From assembly GCA_913058575.1 (NCBI GenBank), contig CAJXRF010000012.1, positions 1 to 64,000 on the forward strand: a stretch of DNA of 64,000 bases. Direction: 5' to 3'. This DNA is from an uncultured Bermanella sp. (GTDB lineage: Bacteria; Pseudomonadota; Gammaproteobacteria; Pseudomonadales; Oceanobacteraceae). The translations under genes were made by a program, and so were the position numbers. The notes under the pieces were generated by a model. It made no database searches and was not told where the DNA came from. It saw nothing but the letters and a program-made list of their open reading frames with translations. How positions within the stretch are numbered: the first letter of the stretch is position 1; every line of letters starts with the position of its first letter. Below, in pieces: positions 44,700 to 54,299 of the stretch.

Positions 44700-44735
44700 C
44701 ACCCATTGGCTAATCCAAATATAAGCCAATGGGTG
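44700..44735 (+). terminator. 12-bp hairpin after leuS
   Basis: CACCCATTGGCT pairs perfectly with AGCCAATGGGTG around a 12-nt loop, 7 bp after the leuS stop. Only TTACATTATTT follows, so it may attenuate instead of fully terminating before lptE. Confidence 0.6.
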
Positions 44736-44804
44736 TTACATTATTTAAACTGAATATTCTGTTTTACGCTTTCTTTCATTTCATACAACAAGGCGCAGAT
44801 AAAA

Positions 44805-45317
44805 ATGCATTATTTAAAAACCTCATTTTTAGCCACCTTGTTGGTCTTGTTAACAGCATGTGGCTGGCACCTTAAAGGCCAGGTAGATCTACCTGCAAAT
44901 TTAAGAATACTTAACCTCAGTGCCAGCGCAATTGGCTTTGATAGCCAAAAACTGATTAAGCAATCATTGCTTAGCAACGCGGTTACCCTGTCTGAAGATG
45001 CCCCTTACGAATTAAAAATCCTTAAAGACAGCGGCACTAAACGCACCCTTGCAGTAACCAGCAATGCCAAAGCCAGTGAATATGAGCTCATTCAAACCCT
45101 TAGCTTTGTCTTATTAAATGACCAAGGCCAAGAGGTTTCAGAAACCATCGATATAACGACGTATCGCACCCTGCTTTATGATTCAGCTGCCGCCATTGGT
45201 AAAGCTCAAGAAGAAAAAAACATGCGCCGCGAAATGAAGCGTGACAATGCCAGCAAACTATTGCAACGCCTACAAAAACTGCCTTTAAAAGTCCCTGAGC
45301 TGTTACATGCGCCTTAA
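44805..45317 (+). CDS. lptE: LPS-assembly lipoprotein LptE
   Basis: A 170-residue outer-membrane lipoprotein. The signal ends in the lipobox LLTAC with GWHLKG immediately after, the hallmark start of LptE (RlpB). The rest is the small alpha/beta domain that plugs the LptD barrel and helps insert lipopolysaccharide. It overlaps holA by 11 bp; the leuS-lptE-holA order is highly conserved. Confidence 0.94.
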   Translation: MHYLKTSFLATLLVLLTACGWHLKGQVDLPANLRILNLSASAIGFDSQKLIKQSLLSNAVTLSEDAPYELKILKDSGTKRTLAVTSNAKASEYELIQTLSFVLLNDQGQEVSETIDITTYRTLLYDSAAAIGKAQEEKNMRREMKRDNASKLLQRLQKLPLKVPELLHAP

Positions 45318-46332
45318 GCCCGAACAGCTTGGCCAGCACCTAAAAAAGAGCCTTCTGCCCGTATATATCGTCAGTGGCGACGAAGCGTTAATCAACCAAG
45401 AGCTGGGTGACCAGATTCGCTCTGCCGCCCGTGCACAGGGCTTTGATGAGCGCGAAACCCATCAAATAGATGCCAAGTACGATTGGGGACAATTACTAGA
45501 GTCCGCCAATGCCCTGTCCTTATTCAGTGAACGTAAATTACTAGAGCTGCGCATAGACAGTGGTAAGCCTGGTGACAAAGGCAGCAAGGCCTTATTGTCC
45601 TTATTTGAGCAACCTAACCCAGACAACATTTTTTTATTGGTTTTACCAAAAATTGATAAAGGTGTGCAAAACAGCAAGTGGTTTAAAGCGCTCGATAAGG
45701 TAGGCGCCTTCATCGCCCACTGGCCTATTGAGCGCCATCAACTACCTGGCTGGATCGCCAATCGCTTAAAAGGCTACAACCTAAAAGCCGATAATGAAGC
45801 TTTGGCTTTGTTAGCAGATCGCACCGATGGCAATTTACTGGCTGCTGCCCAAGAAATTGAAAAACTACGCATGCTGGGCCTGCAAAGCATTACCCTGCAA
45901 GACATAGAAGGCTCAGTCAGCGATGCTAGCCGCTACGATGTGTTTGCCCTGTCAGAAGCGTCCCTTAAGGGTGACTGTGTTCGAAGCCTGCATATTCTAA
46001 GTGTATTAGAAGCTGAGGGCCTGCACGCCTTGCAGCCCTTGGCCATAATAGCCAATGATATCCGCCAGCTATTGAGCTTTACGCAATTAGTCGATAACGG
46101 CGTCTCAGAAGACAAGGCCCTACAACAACTAAAAGTTTTTTGGCCCAAAAAACAAACTCAGTTGAAAGGCGCGGCACGGCGCTTAACCCCTAAGAATGTG
46201 CAACAGTGCTTGATGTTATGTAAGCAAATCGACTTTGCCAGCAAAAACCTGTTACAAGATGATGCATGGCAATTACTCTCGCAGCTTGTTATCAAACTTT
46301 GCGGCATGAGCATTGTGCCTGATAGAGTTTAA
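45307..46332 (+). CDS. holA: DNA polymerase III subunit delta
   Basis: A 341-residue clamp-loader subunit. The N-terminus MRLKPEQLGQHLKKSLLPVYIVSGDEALINQELGDQIR is typical, followed by the AAA-like region lacking a P-loop (LFSERKLLELRI, PDNIFLLVLPKIDKGVQNSKWF) and the C-terminal helical domain with YDVFALSEASLKGDCVRSLHIL. It opens the beta clamp during replication. Translation is coupled to lptE by the 11-bp overlap. Confidence 0.95.
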   Translation: MRLKPEQLGQHLKKSLLPVYIVSGDEALINQELGDQIRSAARAQGFDERETHQIDAKYDWGQLLESANALSLFSERKLLELRIDSGKPGDKGSKALLSLFEQPNPDNIFLLVLPKIDKGVQNSKWFKALDKVGAFIAHWPIERHQLPGWIANRLKGYNLKADNEALALLADRTDGNLLAAAQEIEKLRMLGLQSITLQDIEGSVSDASRYDVFALSEASLKGDCVRSLHILSVLEAEGLHALQPLAIIANDIRQLLSFTQLVDNGVSEDKALQQLKVFWPKKQTQLKGAARRLTPKNVQQCLMLCKQIDFASKNLLQDDAWQLLSQLVIKLCGMSIVPDRV

Positions 46333-46542
46333 TCCTTTTAAAAAATGACCATAGGTCACACTACCACTCTGTAAGCCCCGTATTTTCTTGTTAATTGGTA
46401 ACAGTTCTCATTTTGTAGCGCCAAATTACATTACCATCGCTTTTGTTCACAAAACACACACGGACTAGGCTCATCGGTTGCGCAATACTTCAGTAATGGA
46501 AACCAGCACACATTGAGCGTGATTTTACAGAGGTTTTAAATT

Positions 46543-47124
46543 ATGGGTTATGCAGTTCATCAGGAAATTGACAACACCGACCTCGTTTGGGGACTTGAGC
46601 ATATTTCCCAGCAGCAACGGGCTGCAGATTTCGTAAAGCGCTTCGAAAACAAGTTGTGCATTTATTCTCCTAGCGTGAGCCAAGTTTATAGTAACTACAG
46701 TATTTTCTTTCCAGAAGATCAAAATAAAAGCATGGTGGTCCTGCCTGACCCTTATGCTTTTCATGATACGTTTAACCATATTCCTGAAGAAGCCATTCAA
46801 GCCACTGGCTTACATATTATTCCTGGTGAGAATATTAACCGTAAAGGTTTATATATTGTCATCACTCAAAAAGATAAAAACGTACGCTCGATTCCGATTC
46901 CTTTTAAAGAAGGCCTACGCCAGATACTAAAACGCTTTCAAGGTAATGATCCATTCTTGCCGATCCTAAAAAAGGGCGACTTGCGTGAATTTGATACTGA
47001 CATGCCTTGCTTGCATCTACATAGATTACGTTTAGGCGCATTAGAAAACTTTTCAATGCTAGAGCGCCTTGGTGTTAAAAACATTATCAGTGAAAAAATC
47101 ATGGGAATTTACAGAGAGTCTTGA
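46543..47124 (+). CDS. protein of unknown function
   Basis: A 193-residue soluble protein with no signal peptide or membrane helix. It has a good ribosome-binding site (AGAGG) before the ATG at 46543. Notable segments are DLVWGLEHISQQQRAADFVKRF, YSNYSIFFPEDQNKSMVVLPDPYAFHD and a basic-rich C-terminus. The family is not recognised. It stands alone with 210 bp upstream, which contains the dyad TGACC-ATA-GGTCA shortly after the holA stop. Confidence 0.7.
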   Translation: MGYAVHQEIDNTDLVWGLEHISQQQRAADFVKRFENKLCIYSPSVSQVYSNYSIFFPEDQNKSMVVLPDPYAFHDTFNHIPEEAIQATGLHIIPGENINRKGLYIVITQKDKNVRSIPIPFKEGLRQILKRFQGNDPFLPILKKGDLREFDTDMPCLHLHRLRLGALENFSMLERLGVKNIISEKIMGIYRES

Positions 47125-47235
47125 GAATAAAAAAACACCTTGGGGGAAAAGGCAGCGGTAAATCACGGATGAGTGAAAACTGTTTTAATTGGATTTAAAA
47201 CAGCTGTTAACATTTAGACTCTAGGGAAGAAATTC

Positions 47236-47260
47236 GCCGCTTCATTGAAGCGGCTTTTTT
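47236..47260 (+). terminator. rho-independent terminator
   Basis: Stem GCCGCTT/AAGCGGC with a CATTG loop, followed by TTTTTT, 112 bp after the stop of the preceding gene. A further 9-bp stem (CTGTTTTAA/TTAAAACAG) lies at 47180-47203. Confidence 0.9.
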
Positions 47261-47275
47261 ATGCCCAGGGATGGG

Positions 47276-47475
47276 AAATGCAGGACGCAATTTCTAGGGT
47301 TTTAATATTATCAGTAACTTAAATTTAAGCGTCATACAGTGAATGGTAAAGAACGGCGTTATTCAGGCTCATACAATCTAATTCTAACTCAAATGCAGGA
47401 CGCTATTTTTAGAGTTTCAATATTATCAACGACTTAAATTTAAGCACCATTAAGTGGTTTTCAAAGAGTGGCACT
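47276..47475. repeat. two imperfect direct repeats of about 80 bp
   Basis: Sequence starting AAATGCAGGACGC at 47276 recurs at 47391, offset 115 bp, and stays similar for about 80 bp; both copies contain the palindrome CTTAAATTTAAG (47318-47329 and 47433-47444). The 645-bp gap 47125-47769 holds no gene beyond these repeats, a terminator and a run of 7 G at 47701-47707. Confidence 0.75.
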
Positions 47476-47769
47476 TCACCAACCGATACAACCCAGTTCA
47501 AGTTTAGCCACTGTTAAGTCCCTCAATAAGATGCAACGAAATTTAATATCCACAATCTAATAAAACCTAAAAGTTTAATGGATGATGTTCTAGCAGTTTT
47601 AGTTTTTATGATATGAAAGTATTTGGTTTATGCCAATTCACTGTATTTTTTAAATAGTTTTTCTCTGGCTGAGCTTAATTGGATTGCACTAACACGTGAA
47701 GGGGGGGAGAAAAAACCTAGCGTTTATTAAAAAACCCCAACGAGCTTTCATATACTTTTATCTATCAGC

Positions 47770-49953
47770 CTAAAAGTTCATTCTCACTCCTATTTGAAAA
47801 CGGGTTTTATCTTCATATTTATTAATAGCACTAATATGCGGGTCACATGAAAGATCGCGCTGTATGTTCGCACTTAATTCCAACTCATATCCGCTAATAT
47901 TACTTATCTTTGCAATTCTAGAGTCAAATCTTTCAAATAAATAATGAGCTTCATTATCCTCATGGAGCTGATCATATCTATCCGCCTTCAAGTAACTAAA
48001 AGTCGTACTAAACCCAAATGGCCAAGATTGAAGCCAAGAAAAAGTGGTAGTATTTCTTGCGTATATTTTAAGTATGACTTTTTCTGTATCCGTGTCCTCT
48101 GCATTAGAAAAAGCATTTAATACCGCTGCATTCCAGCGAAATTGCCCGTTTCGCCAAGGACTAATATTCAGCATCCACTCAACACCTTCAAAGCGAACAC
48201 TTAAGTCCTCTTCCGTTGTCAACGCAGATAACCTTAACGATTGATAAAACACATCCGCCTGATGTTCGTGAAAAATTCGTACATCCGTTTCTAAATCCAT
48301 GAAAGGAACTCGACCGTAATAGCCTAACTCATAAGACTCTATAAATTGATGGTCTAAATTATCCGGCCCTTGTTGCGTTTGATAAAAAGTAGTTCCGCTT
48401 AAATTGTCTAAAGTCGTATCTATTTGGGCATCATCAAGCGTATAAGACCAATAGGCTTGTTGCTCAAATAAATCAGGGCTTCTCACTGACTCGCTATAGA
48501 CAGCTCGAAAGGATTGACTAGGGGTGATTTTATAATTGACTGCCACTCTTGGGGCGTAAACCGAATCTGCATTATTTTCTTTTTCAAACATTAAACCTAA
48601 ATGCGCACTCATATTATCGGTTGCCTGCCACGTAACACTACCAAATAAGCGACTAGTATTATTGTTAGCTTCTCCTGAAAAGTAAGTTTCAGATTTCACC
48701 ACATCACGGCGAAAGCTCGCTCCGCTCACCAATGTTAAATTTGGCGAGTAAATAAAAGTATCTTGAACTTCAACATCAAATCTATATTCATCCATATCAG
48801 CATTTATCGTCCCACTGACAGGCGCTTGCCCTGTTGACCCACTTCCGCCGAAGGCCCCCGAATATGCTTGCTGAACGGACGTTGCTAAATTAAATTCTTC
48901 CTGTGAGGTTAGCAACGAGGTTGGGTCTCCCCCAGCAGCCATTGTATTAGCAGCATCGGGATTTAATAAAAATAATTCTCGAAGAGAGTCGTTTAATAGA
49001 GCTACTGGTACTCTACTCACTTCAATCGCTTGGCTTTGGTTATATTGAGTTACGTAACTTTTCACAAATAATTGATGTTTATTACTTATATCTAAAGTCC
49101 AACGCACTCCCAGTTCTAAGCGATCCTCGTCTATCTCATTTTCATTGGTTTGGTAATCAACCTGACCGGTTATCCCTTTAGTAGACTGTAAGGCCACTAC
49201 AGAAGCTTCCAATTCACCGCCACTATCTAGCTGCCTGTGGCTTTCGAAATCAATAAATTTGGCCATTCGGCTGTCATCTTGCTCATCAAATCCATCGTCT
49301 TTTTTCTGAGTAAACGACACCCGATAATTGGTCTCGCCAATTTTTCCACCCTGCCTTAAATAAATATCATCTTCACCATTATTGCCCTGCGAATACGAAA
49401 CAGAAGTACCATAGGTGTCGGCTGGATGTTTAGTTAAAATATTAATAACCGCTTGATAAGCGTTGGCACCATAACTGGATGCATTGGGGCCACGTACCAC
49501 TTCTATTCGACGAATATCTTCAAGGGCCACCGGCATTTCAAACCAACTTACCGCCGCCACCCCCGAGCGATACATGGAGCGCCCATTAATTAATACTTGT
49601 AGGTTTTTAGGTAATGCAGCAGGCCCACCATGATAATGCACGGCGTCAGAATTATTATTGTTATCTGGCCCCACCATTATGCCAGGCACATAACGCAGCA
49701 ACTCTGATAAAGACTTTGCACCCAATTGTTTTATTAATTCACTGTCTAAAATAGTCACACTGGCAGGCACATCCGCTTGATGCTGCTGGATGCGAGTAGC
49801 GGTTAACACAACAGGAACCGAAAATTCATCAAATTCTGGCAGGTCTTCAAACTCCCCAAAACCCATGGAGAATTCTGCTTGCGCATGACAACTGATCATT
49901 AAAATTAAGGATAATAAGTAGGCACAACTACTTACCTTCATTTTCATCCCCAT
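47770..49953 (-). CDS. TonB-dependent outer-membrane receptor
   Basis: A 727-residue receptor. The ATG at 49953 has AGGAGA 5 nt upstream and gives a proper signal peptide (cleavage near AQA-EF). A plug domain follows: PVVLTATRIQQHQADVPASVTILDSE (TonB-box region then plug), LSELLRYVPGIMVG, LINGRSMYR, IRRIEVVRGPNASSYGANAYQAVINILTK. The remainder is a 22-strand-type barrel ending in the aromatic strand FQIGVRMNF. It imports an unknown ligand using TonB energy. No cognate ABC transporter or regulator is adjacent, and no clear Fur box was seen upstream. Confidence 0.92.
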   Translation of the reverse strand: MGMKMKVSSCAYLLSLILMISCHAQAEFSMGFGEFEDLPEFDEFSVPVVLTATRIQQHQADVPASVTILDSELIKQLGAKSLSELLRYVPGIMVGPDNNNNSDAVHYHGGPAALPKNLQVLINGRSMYRSGVAAVSWFEMPVALEDIRRIEVVRGPNASSYGANAYQAVINILTKHPADTYGTSVSYSQGNNGEDDIYLRQGGKIGETNYRVSFTQKKDDGFDEQDDSRMAKFIDFESHRQLDSGGELEASVVALQSTKGITGQVDYQTNENEIDEDRLELGVRWTLDISNKHQLFVKSYVTQYNQSQAIEVSRVPVALLNDSLRELFLLNPDAANTMAAGGDPTSLLTSQEEFNLATSVQQAYSGAFGGSGSTGQAPVSGTINADMDEYRFDVEVQDTFIYSPNLTLVSGASFRRDVVKSETYFSGEANNNTSRLFGSVTWQATDNMSAHLGLMFEKENNADSVYAPRVAVNYKITPSQSFRAVYSESVRSPDLFEQQAYWSYTLDDAQIDTTLDNLSGTTFYQTQQGPDNLDHQFIESYELGYYGRVPFMDLETDVRIFHEHQADVFYQSLRLSALTTEEDLSVRFEGVEWMLNISPWRNGQFRWNAAVLNAFSNAEDTDTEKVILKIYARNTTTFSWLQSWPFGFSTTFSYLKADRYDQLHEDNEAHYLFERFDSRIAKISNISGYELELSANIQRDLSCDPHISAINKYEDKTRFQIGVRMNF

Positions 49954-50204
49954 AACGCTCTCCTGTGACACTGCTACAAATGTAAAATTTGCAGTCACTT
50001 AATCTTTTTAGGGTTAACCGCTTTACAAAATGGCCATTGAATTAAGACCGTTAATCCCAGTCAAGATGCTTAGTATAGGCGAGAATTCAACCCACCTATA
50101 TCACATTTAGATGAATTTAAATAAAAAAGGAAAAATTAAGAGAGGAAATTGGAAGGCCAGGATAAAGTATAGCCCATGATTTTAAATATGAGCTAAATCT
50201 TCAA

Positions 50205-50214
50205 GGGGGGGGGG
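50205..50214. repeat. homopolymeric tract of ten G
   Basis: Ten consecutive G immediately beside the stop codon of the RmlD-like gene and about 250 bp upstream of the TonB-receptor start. Such tracts are prone to slipped-strand length change. Confidence 0.8.
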
Positions 50215-51078
50215 TTAAACGCTTACTTCTGAGGTATAACGTTTTTTGAGTATACGCGACAAAGCTTGTCGCCATGGCTTGGGTTTAATGCCAAAGGTGT
50301 ATAACAACTTCTTGCTGGTAATAATTGGGCTAGACTCAGCAAACAGAGTATTCATTTCACTGCTGGCATTGCTATTTATTTGCTGAACATCAATGGCTTC
50401 ATACTGCCTCGCTTCCGCCACTACCACTTCTGCAAATTTATACAGACTGGTAGGTTCACTACTGCAATAGTGATAGATTCCCCATAATGGTGCGTATCGT
50501 GACTGCCTCACCATTGCTAATAATACAGCTGCAATATCACATGCAGAGGTAGGGCACATTTGACGGTTATCAGATAATTCTATTCGTTCCGACTGCTGTG
50601 CTAATTTAATCAGCAGGCTTACCTCATCCTCTCCTACAGAGCTAAACATCCAGCCCACTCTTAGGATTAAATGCTGGGAGCAGTGATGGGCAACAGCCGA
50701 TTCCACGGCAGAAATATCTAAACCAATATCCGTCGTGGGATTAGGCACATCCTCTTCTTTGAAAGTTTCACCGTCCTGCCCTGAAAATACATGATTGCTG
50801 GAAAGCTGCACAAGGGCCACATCTTGAGCATTACACACCTGACTAAGCACATCGGCCATCGCCAAAGTCATGCCCTGATGAGAGGGCATGATGCAATTAA
50901 TCACAAAGCTTGGGGATAACTCTTTAATGGTGGCATGCATGCCAGATAAATCATTTAAATCCCAATCCTCTTCATTAACCGCATGCAAAGAGATTTTTTG
51001 AGATTGAGCAAGCCCAGTGAGGGCCTTACCAACAGGATTATCGGCCCCTAATATCACTAAATGAAATAACTGTTTCAT
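50215..51078 (-). CDS. RmlD-like NAD(P)-binding protein with altered catalytic motif
   Basis: A 287-residue Rossmann-fold protein of the dTDP-4-dehydrorhamnose reductase/extended SDR family. It keeps the N-terminal LVILGADNPVGKALTG nucleotide-binding segment, FVINCI, VQLSSNHVFSG, LRVGWMFS and the C-terminal SLYKFAEVV. Where RmlD has Tyr-x-x-x-Lys (as in NVYGETKLAGE), this protein reads TTDIGLDISAVES, so both catalytic residues appear to be lost. It may be a regulatory or scaffold relative and not a reductase. No other sugar-nucleotide genes are near. It follows the RND pump genes by 65 bp on the same strand. Confidence 0.78.
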   Translation of the reverse strand: MKQLFHLVILGADNPVGKALTGLAQSQKISLHAVNEEDWDLNDLSGMHATIKELSPSFVINCIMPSHQGMTLAMADVLSQVCNAQDVALVQLSSNHVFSGQDGETFKEEDVPNPTTDIGLDISAVESAVAHHCSQHLILRVGWMFSSVGEDEVSLLIKLAQQSERIELSDNRQMCPTSACDIAAVLLAMVRQSRYAPLWGIYHYCSSEPTSLYKFAEVVVAEARQYEAIDVQQINSNASSEMNTLFAESSPIITSKKLLYTFGIKPKPWRQALSRILKKRYTSEVSV

Positions 51079-51143
51079 ATGTACCGTAAACTGATGAGGA
51101 AACTACAAGGGTAAAATGTAGCAACTCTGAGCCAACAAAACCA

Positions 51144-54100
51144 CTAGCTGCTCACCCATCTCCATGCCAAAGACCACCTAGACAGTAAATATTGAAGGAA
51201 ACGCCGCACGTAGGACCTCTCCATTAGCACATAAAGAGTCGGTAGTATCAGCAAACACACAAATGTCGTAAACAAGATTCCAAACCCTAAAGACACCGCC
51301 ATGGGCGTTATGAATTTAGCCTGCCTACTGGTCTCAAATACCATAGGGGCTAATCCACCAAAGGTGGTGAGGGTGGTTAATAAGATGGGTCTAAAGCGGC
51401 GCTCGCAAGCATCAACGATGGCCTGCTGAGTAGCCACGCCTTGGGCCCTTAATTGATTGGCGTAATCCACTAATATCAAGCTGTCGTTAACCACCACCCC
51501 ACACAAAGCCAGCATGCCCATAATGGCAATAATGGATAAGCCATATCCCAACAACAATAAACCGCATATGGCCCCCACCACACCAAATGGAATAACGGCC
51601 ATGATGAGTAACGGTTGCTTATAACTCTTAAAGGGGATCGCCAACAAAATATAAATACCTAAAAGTGCAAACAGTAACCCTACTTTTAAATTCGAGGCAC
51701 TTTTTTGGTTATCTCGCTGGCGCCCGCCATAGCCAATGGTCACGCCAGGATACTTAGTATTCAACATTGGAAAGTATTGTTCTTCCAAACTCGACTGCAA
51801 ATTAGGAATCATGGATCTAGGTTCAACCGCAGCACTAATGCTAACCACCTGAGTGCTGTTTTCACGCTGAATTTTGGCCGGGGCCCTGCCCTTTTGTAAA
51901 TTGGCCACCGAACTCAAAGGCACTCTAGCACCACTTGGGGTAACGATAATTAATTGCTCGATATCGGTTTGGTATTCCCGTTCATTTTCGGGTAATCGCA
52001 CCAACACGGTCACTTCATTTTTACCTCGTTGCTGTCTTAACGCTCGCGCGCCATATAAAGCGTTTCTGACTTGGCTGGCCACATCACTGGCGCTTAATCC
52101 TAAGCTTCGCCCTTGCTCGTTTAGCTCTATATCCCATTGTGGCTTACCAGACGTTAAACTGTTGGTGACGTCTTTCACGGCATTTAATGATTCTAAAATT
52201 TCTTTCAGTTCGCCACTGGCTAAAGATAAAGATGTCGCATCACTGGATGTAAGCTTCAAAGTAAACGGGCGACCACTGCCCGGGCCGCCACCACGTTCGG
52301 CATCAAATGAAATACTTTTCACTCCGGCAATCTCACCCAGTTCTTCACGCCACATTTTTACCACTTCATTGGTGCTATAAGGGCGGTCTTCACCGGCAAT
52401 AAGGCGCGCATCTATTTCAATGCTAGTATCGCTAATTTCAGATTTAGCACTTACCAAAAACGAACCATATTCTTCTTCTATGGGTTTTATGATACGCTTT
52501 AAGGCGGCCTCGCCTAAGTCTCTGGCGTGCTTGGTTTGTGAAAGCGGGGCATTTTGTGGCATCTCTATTTGTAAAATAGCCGACTCTCCTTCCAGTACTG
52601 GAAACTGGGTAAATCCCATGCGACCACTTATGGGAAATGCAAAGACCACACAAGCAATAGACACAGCACACGCCAAAGTAATGCCTGGGTGTTGCAACAG
52701 TTTTTCTAACATGGGGCGATAGTAAATATGAATAAAGTGACGCAAACGTTTATCTATTTTATCTTGCACTTCATCCAGTTTTTGCCCAAGTTTTGAGTCT
52801 GGTTTATTTTTAAGATGTGCAATATGGGCTGGCAATATAAACAAAGCCTCTACCCAAGAAATAATGAAACAGAAAATCACCACCAACGGAATCACCATCA
52901 TAATTTTACCCATGCCACCTGGCATAAATAACAACGGCATAAATGCCACTATGTTGGTAAGAATAGAAAACGTTAAAGGAATTTTAACTTCACGGGCACC
53001 CTGAATGGCGGCTTCCATGCGGGTGTAACCCTTGGCAAGATTTTCATAAATATTTTCGCCCGCAATAATGGCATCATCCACCACAATTCCTAGGGAAATA
53101 ATAAAGGCAAACATGGACACCATATTGATAGACACATCTAGGTAAGGCAGGAACAACATAGCGCCTAAAAACGAAGTGGGTATGCCCATGGTGACCCAAA
53201 ACGCTAAGCGATATTCTAAAAACACCCCTAATAAAATAAATACCAATAACAAACCAATAAAGGCATTTTTTAATAAAAGCCCCAATCGTTGACGATACAT
53301 TTCGGCATCGTCATCCACTACGGTTATGGCCACACCCGGCGGCAACATGGCTTCAATTTCAGGCCACATATCGTAAATGCTATCAGCCACTGTGGTGGGG
53401 GTTTGGTCGCCGGCCCGATAAACACTAAACTTGACACTTTCACTGCCGTTTAAAGTAATAATGTTAGGAGTGTCTTCAAAACCTTCTTTAATGCTGGCCA
53501 CATCCCCTAATCGTAATACCACGCCTTGCTCGTCACTCATAAGTGGCAGCTGAGCAAATTCTTGTGCCCAGTACTTTCTATCGTTTAGGGTGACAAGAAT
53601 GTCTCCACCCGATGTTTTAACCGTACCGGCGCTTTTCTCTACCGCATTATTTGAAATAACTTGCGCCACTTGGGCCAAGGTTAATCCATATTTCTCTAGC
53701 CCTAAGCTTGAGATCTCTACATGTATTTCTTCGCTGGGAGCCCCTTTAATTTCCACTTGCGTCACATGAGGAGACTGTAATATTTTTTCCTTCACCGACT
53801 CTGCCAAACGCTTCATAGCAAATTTATCTATGTCCCCATGCACGACCAAATCCATAATGTCATTTTGGTGGCCCACCAACCCCACTATAGGTTGCTCCAT
53901 TTGTGCAGGGAAAGTAGAGATTCTATTTACAGCCTGTAAAACGTCTTGATAAATTTGTTGTAAATCTTCCCCCGATTCAATATCTATATTGACGCGCGCA
54001 TAGCCTTCTTGAATGGTGGCGCGTACATCGCCAATGCCTTCTAAATCGGAAAGGACATTTTCAATGGGCAGCACGACTCCTTGTTCCATTTCAGTTGGCG

Positions 54101-54299
54101 TTGCACCAGCATAAGAAACACTGACGTAAACCACATCAATACTGAACTCAGGAAACACTTCTTTTTTAATGGTTAACGAGGATACAAAGCCACCAATTAA
54201 TAACGCCAACATTAATAAGTTGGGCGCTATGCCATGGCGAGCCATCCAAGCAATGGGGCCTGAATTTAAAACAGCCTTAAGAGCATTATCAATACTCAC
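51144..54299 (-). CDS. RND-family efflux pump inner-membrane subunit (AcrB-type)
   Basis: A 1051-residue RND transporter with twelve membrane helices and two large periplasmic loops. Typical segments are EVFPEFSIDVVYVSVSYAGATPTEMEQGV near the N-terminus, the proton-relay helix 4 FAFIISLGIVVDDAIIAGENIYE with two Asp, and LTFSILTNIVAFMPLLFMPG. The second half repeats the pattern (GMLALCGVVVNDSLILVDYANQ). Divergence from AcrB suggests the broader RND drug or lipid exporters. It overlaps its adaptor gene by 4 bp; no outer-membrane TolC homologue is in the window. Confidence 0.93.
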   Translation of the reverse strand: MSIDNALKAVLNSGPIAWMARHGIAPNLLMLALLIGGFVSSLTIKKEVFPEFSIDVVYVSVSYAGATPTEMEQGVVLPIENVLSDLEGIGDVRATIQEGYARVNIDIESGEDLQQIYQDVLQAVNRISTFPAQMEQPIVGLVGHQNDIMDLVVHGDIDKFAMKRLAESVKEKILQSPHVTQVEIKGAPSEEIHVEISSLGLEKYGLTLAQVAQVISNNAVEKSAGTVKTSGGDILVTLNDRKYWAQEFAQLPLMSDEQGVVLRLGDVASIKEGFEDTPNIITLNGSESVKFSVYRAGDQTPTTVADSIYDMWPEIEAMLPPGVAITVVDDDAEMYRQRLGLLLKNAFIGLLLVFILLGVFLEYRLAFWVTMGIPTSFLGAMLFLPYLDVSINMVSMFAFIISLGIVVDDAIIAGENIYENLAKGYTRMEAAIQGAREVKIPLTFSILTNIVAFMPLLFMPGGMGKIMMVIPLVVIFCFIISWVEALFILPAHIAHLKNKPDSKLGQKLDEVQDKIDKRLRHFIHIYYRPMLEKLLQHPGITLACAVSIACVVFAFPISGRMGFTQFPVLEGESAILQIEMPQNAPLSQTKHARDLGEAALKRIIKPIEEEYGSFLVSAKSEISDTSIEIDARLIAGEDRPYSTNEVVKMWREELGEIAGVKSISFDAERGGGPGSGRPFTLKLTSSDATSLSLASGELKEILESLNAVKDVTNSLTSGKPQWDIELNEQGRSLGLSASDVASQVRNALYGARALRQQRGKNEVTVLVRLPENEREYQTDIEQLIIVTPSGARVPLSSVANLQKGRAPAKIQRENSTQVVSISAAVEPRSMIPNLQSSLEEQYFPMLNTKYPGVTIGYGGRQRDNQKSASNLKVGLLFALLGIYILLAIPFKSYKQPLLIMAVIPFGVVGAICGLLLLGYGLSIIAIMGMLALCGVVVNDSLILVDYANQLRAQGVATQQAIVDACERRFRPILLTTLTTFGGLAPMVFETSRQAKFITPMAVSLGFGILFTTFVCLLILPTLYVLMERSYVRRFLQYLLSRWSLAWRWVSS

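Noticed and set aside
47276-47475. CRISPR array
   Set aside because: There are only two long imperfect copies with no spacer-repeat periodicity and no cas genes in the window.
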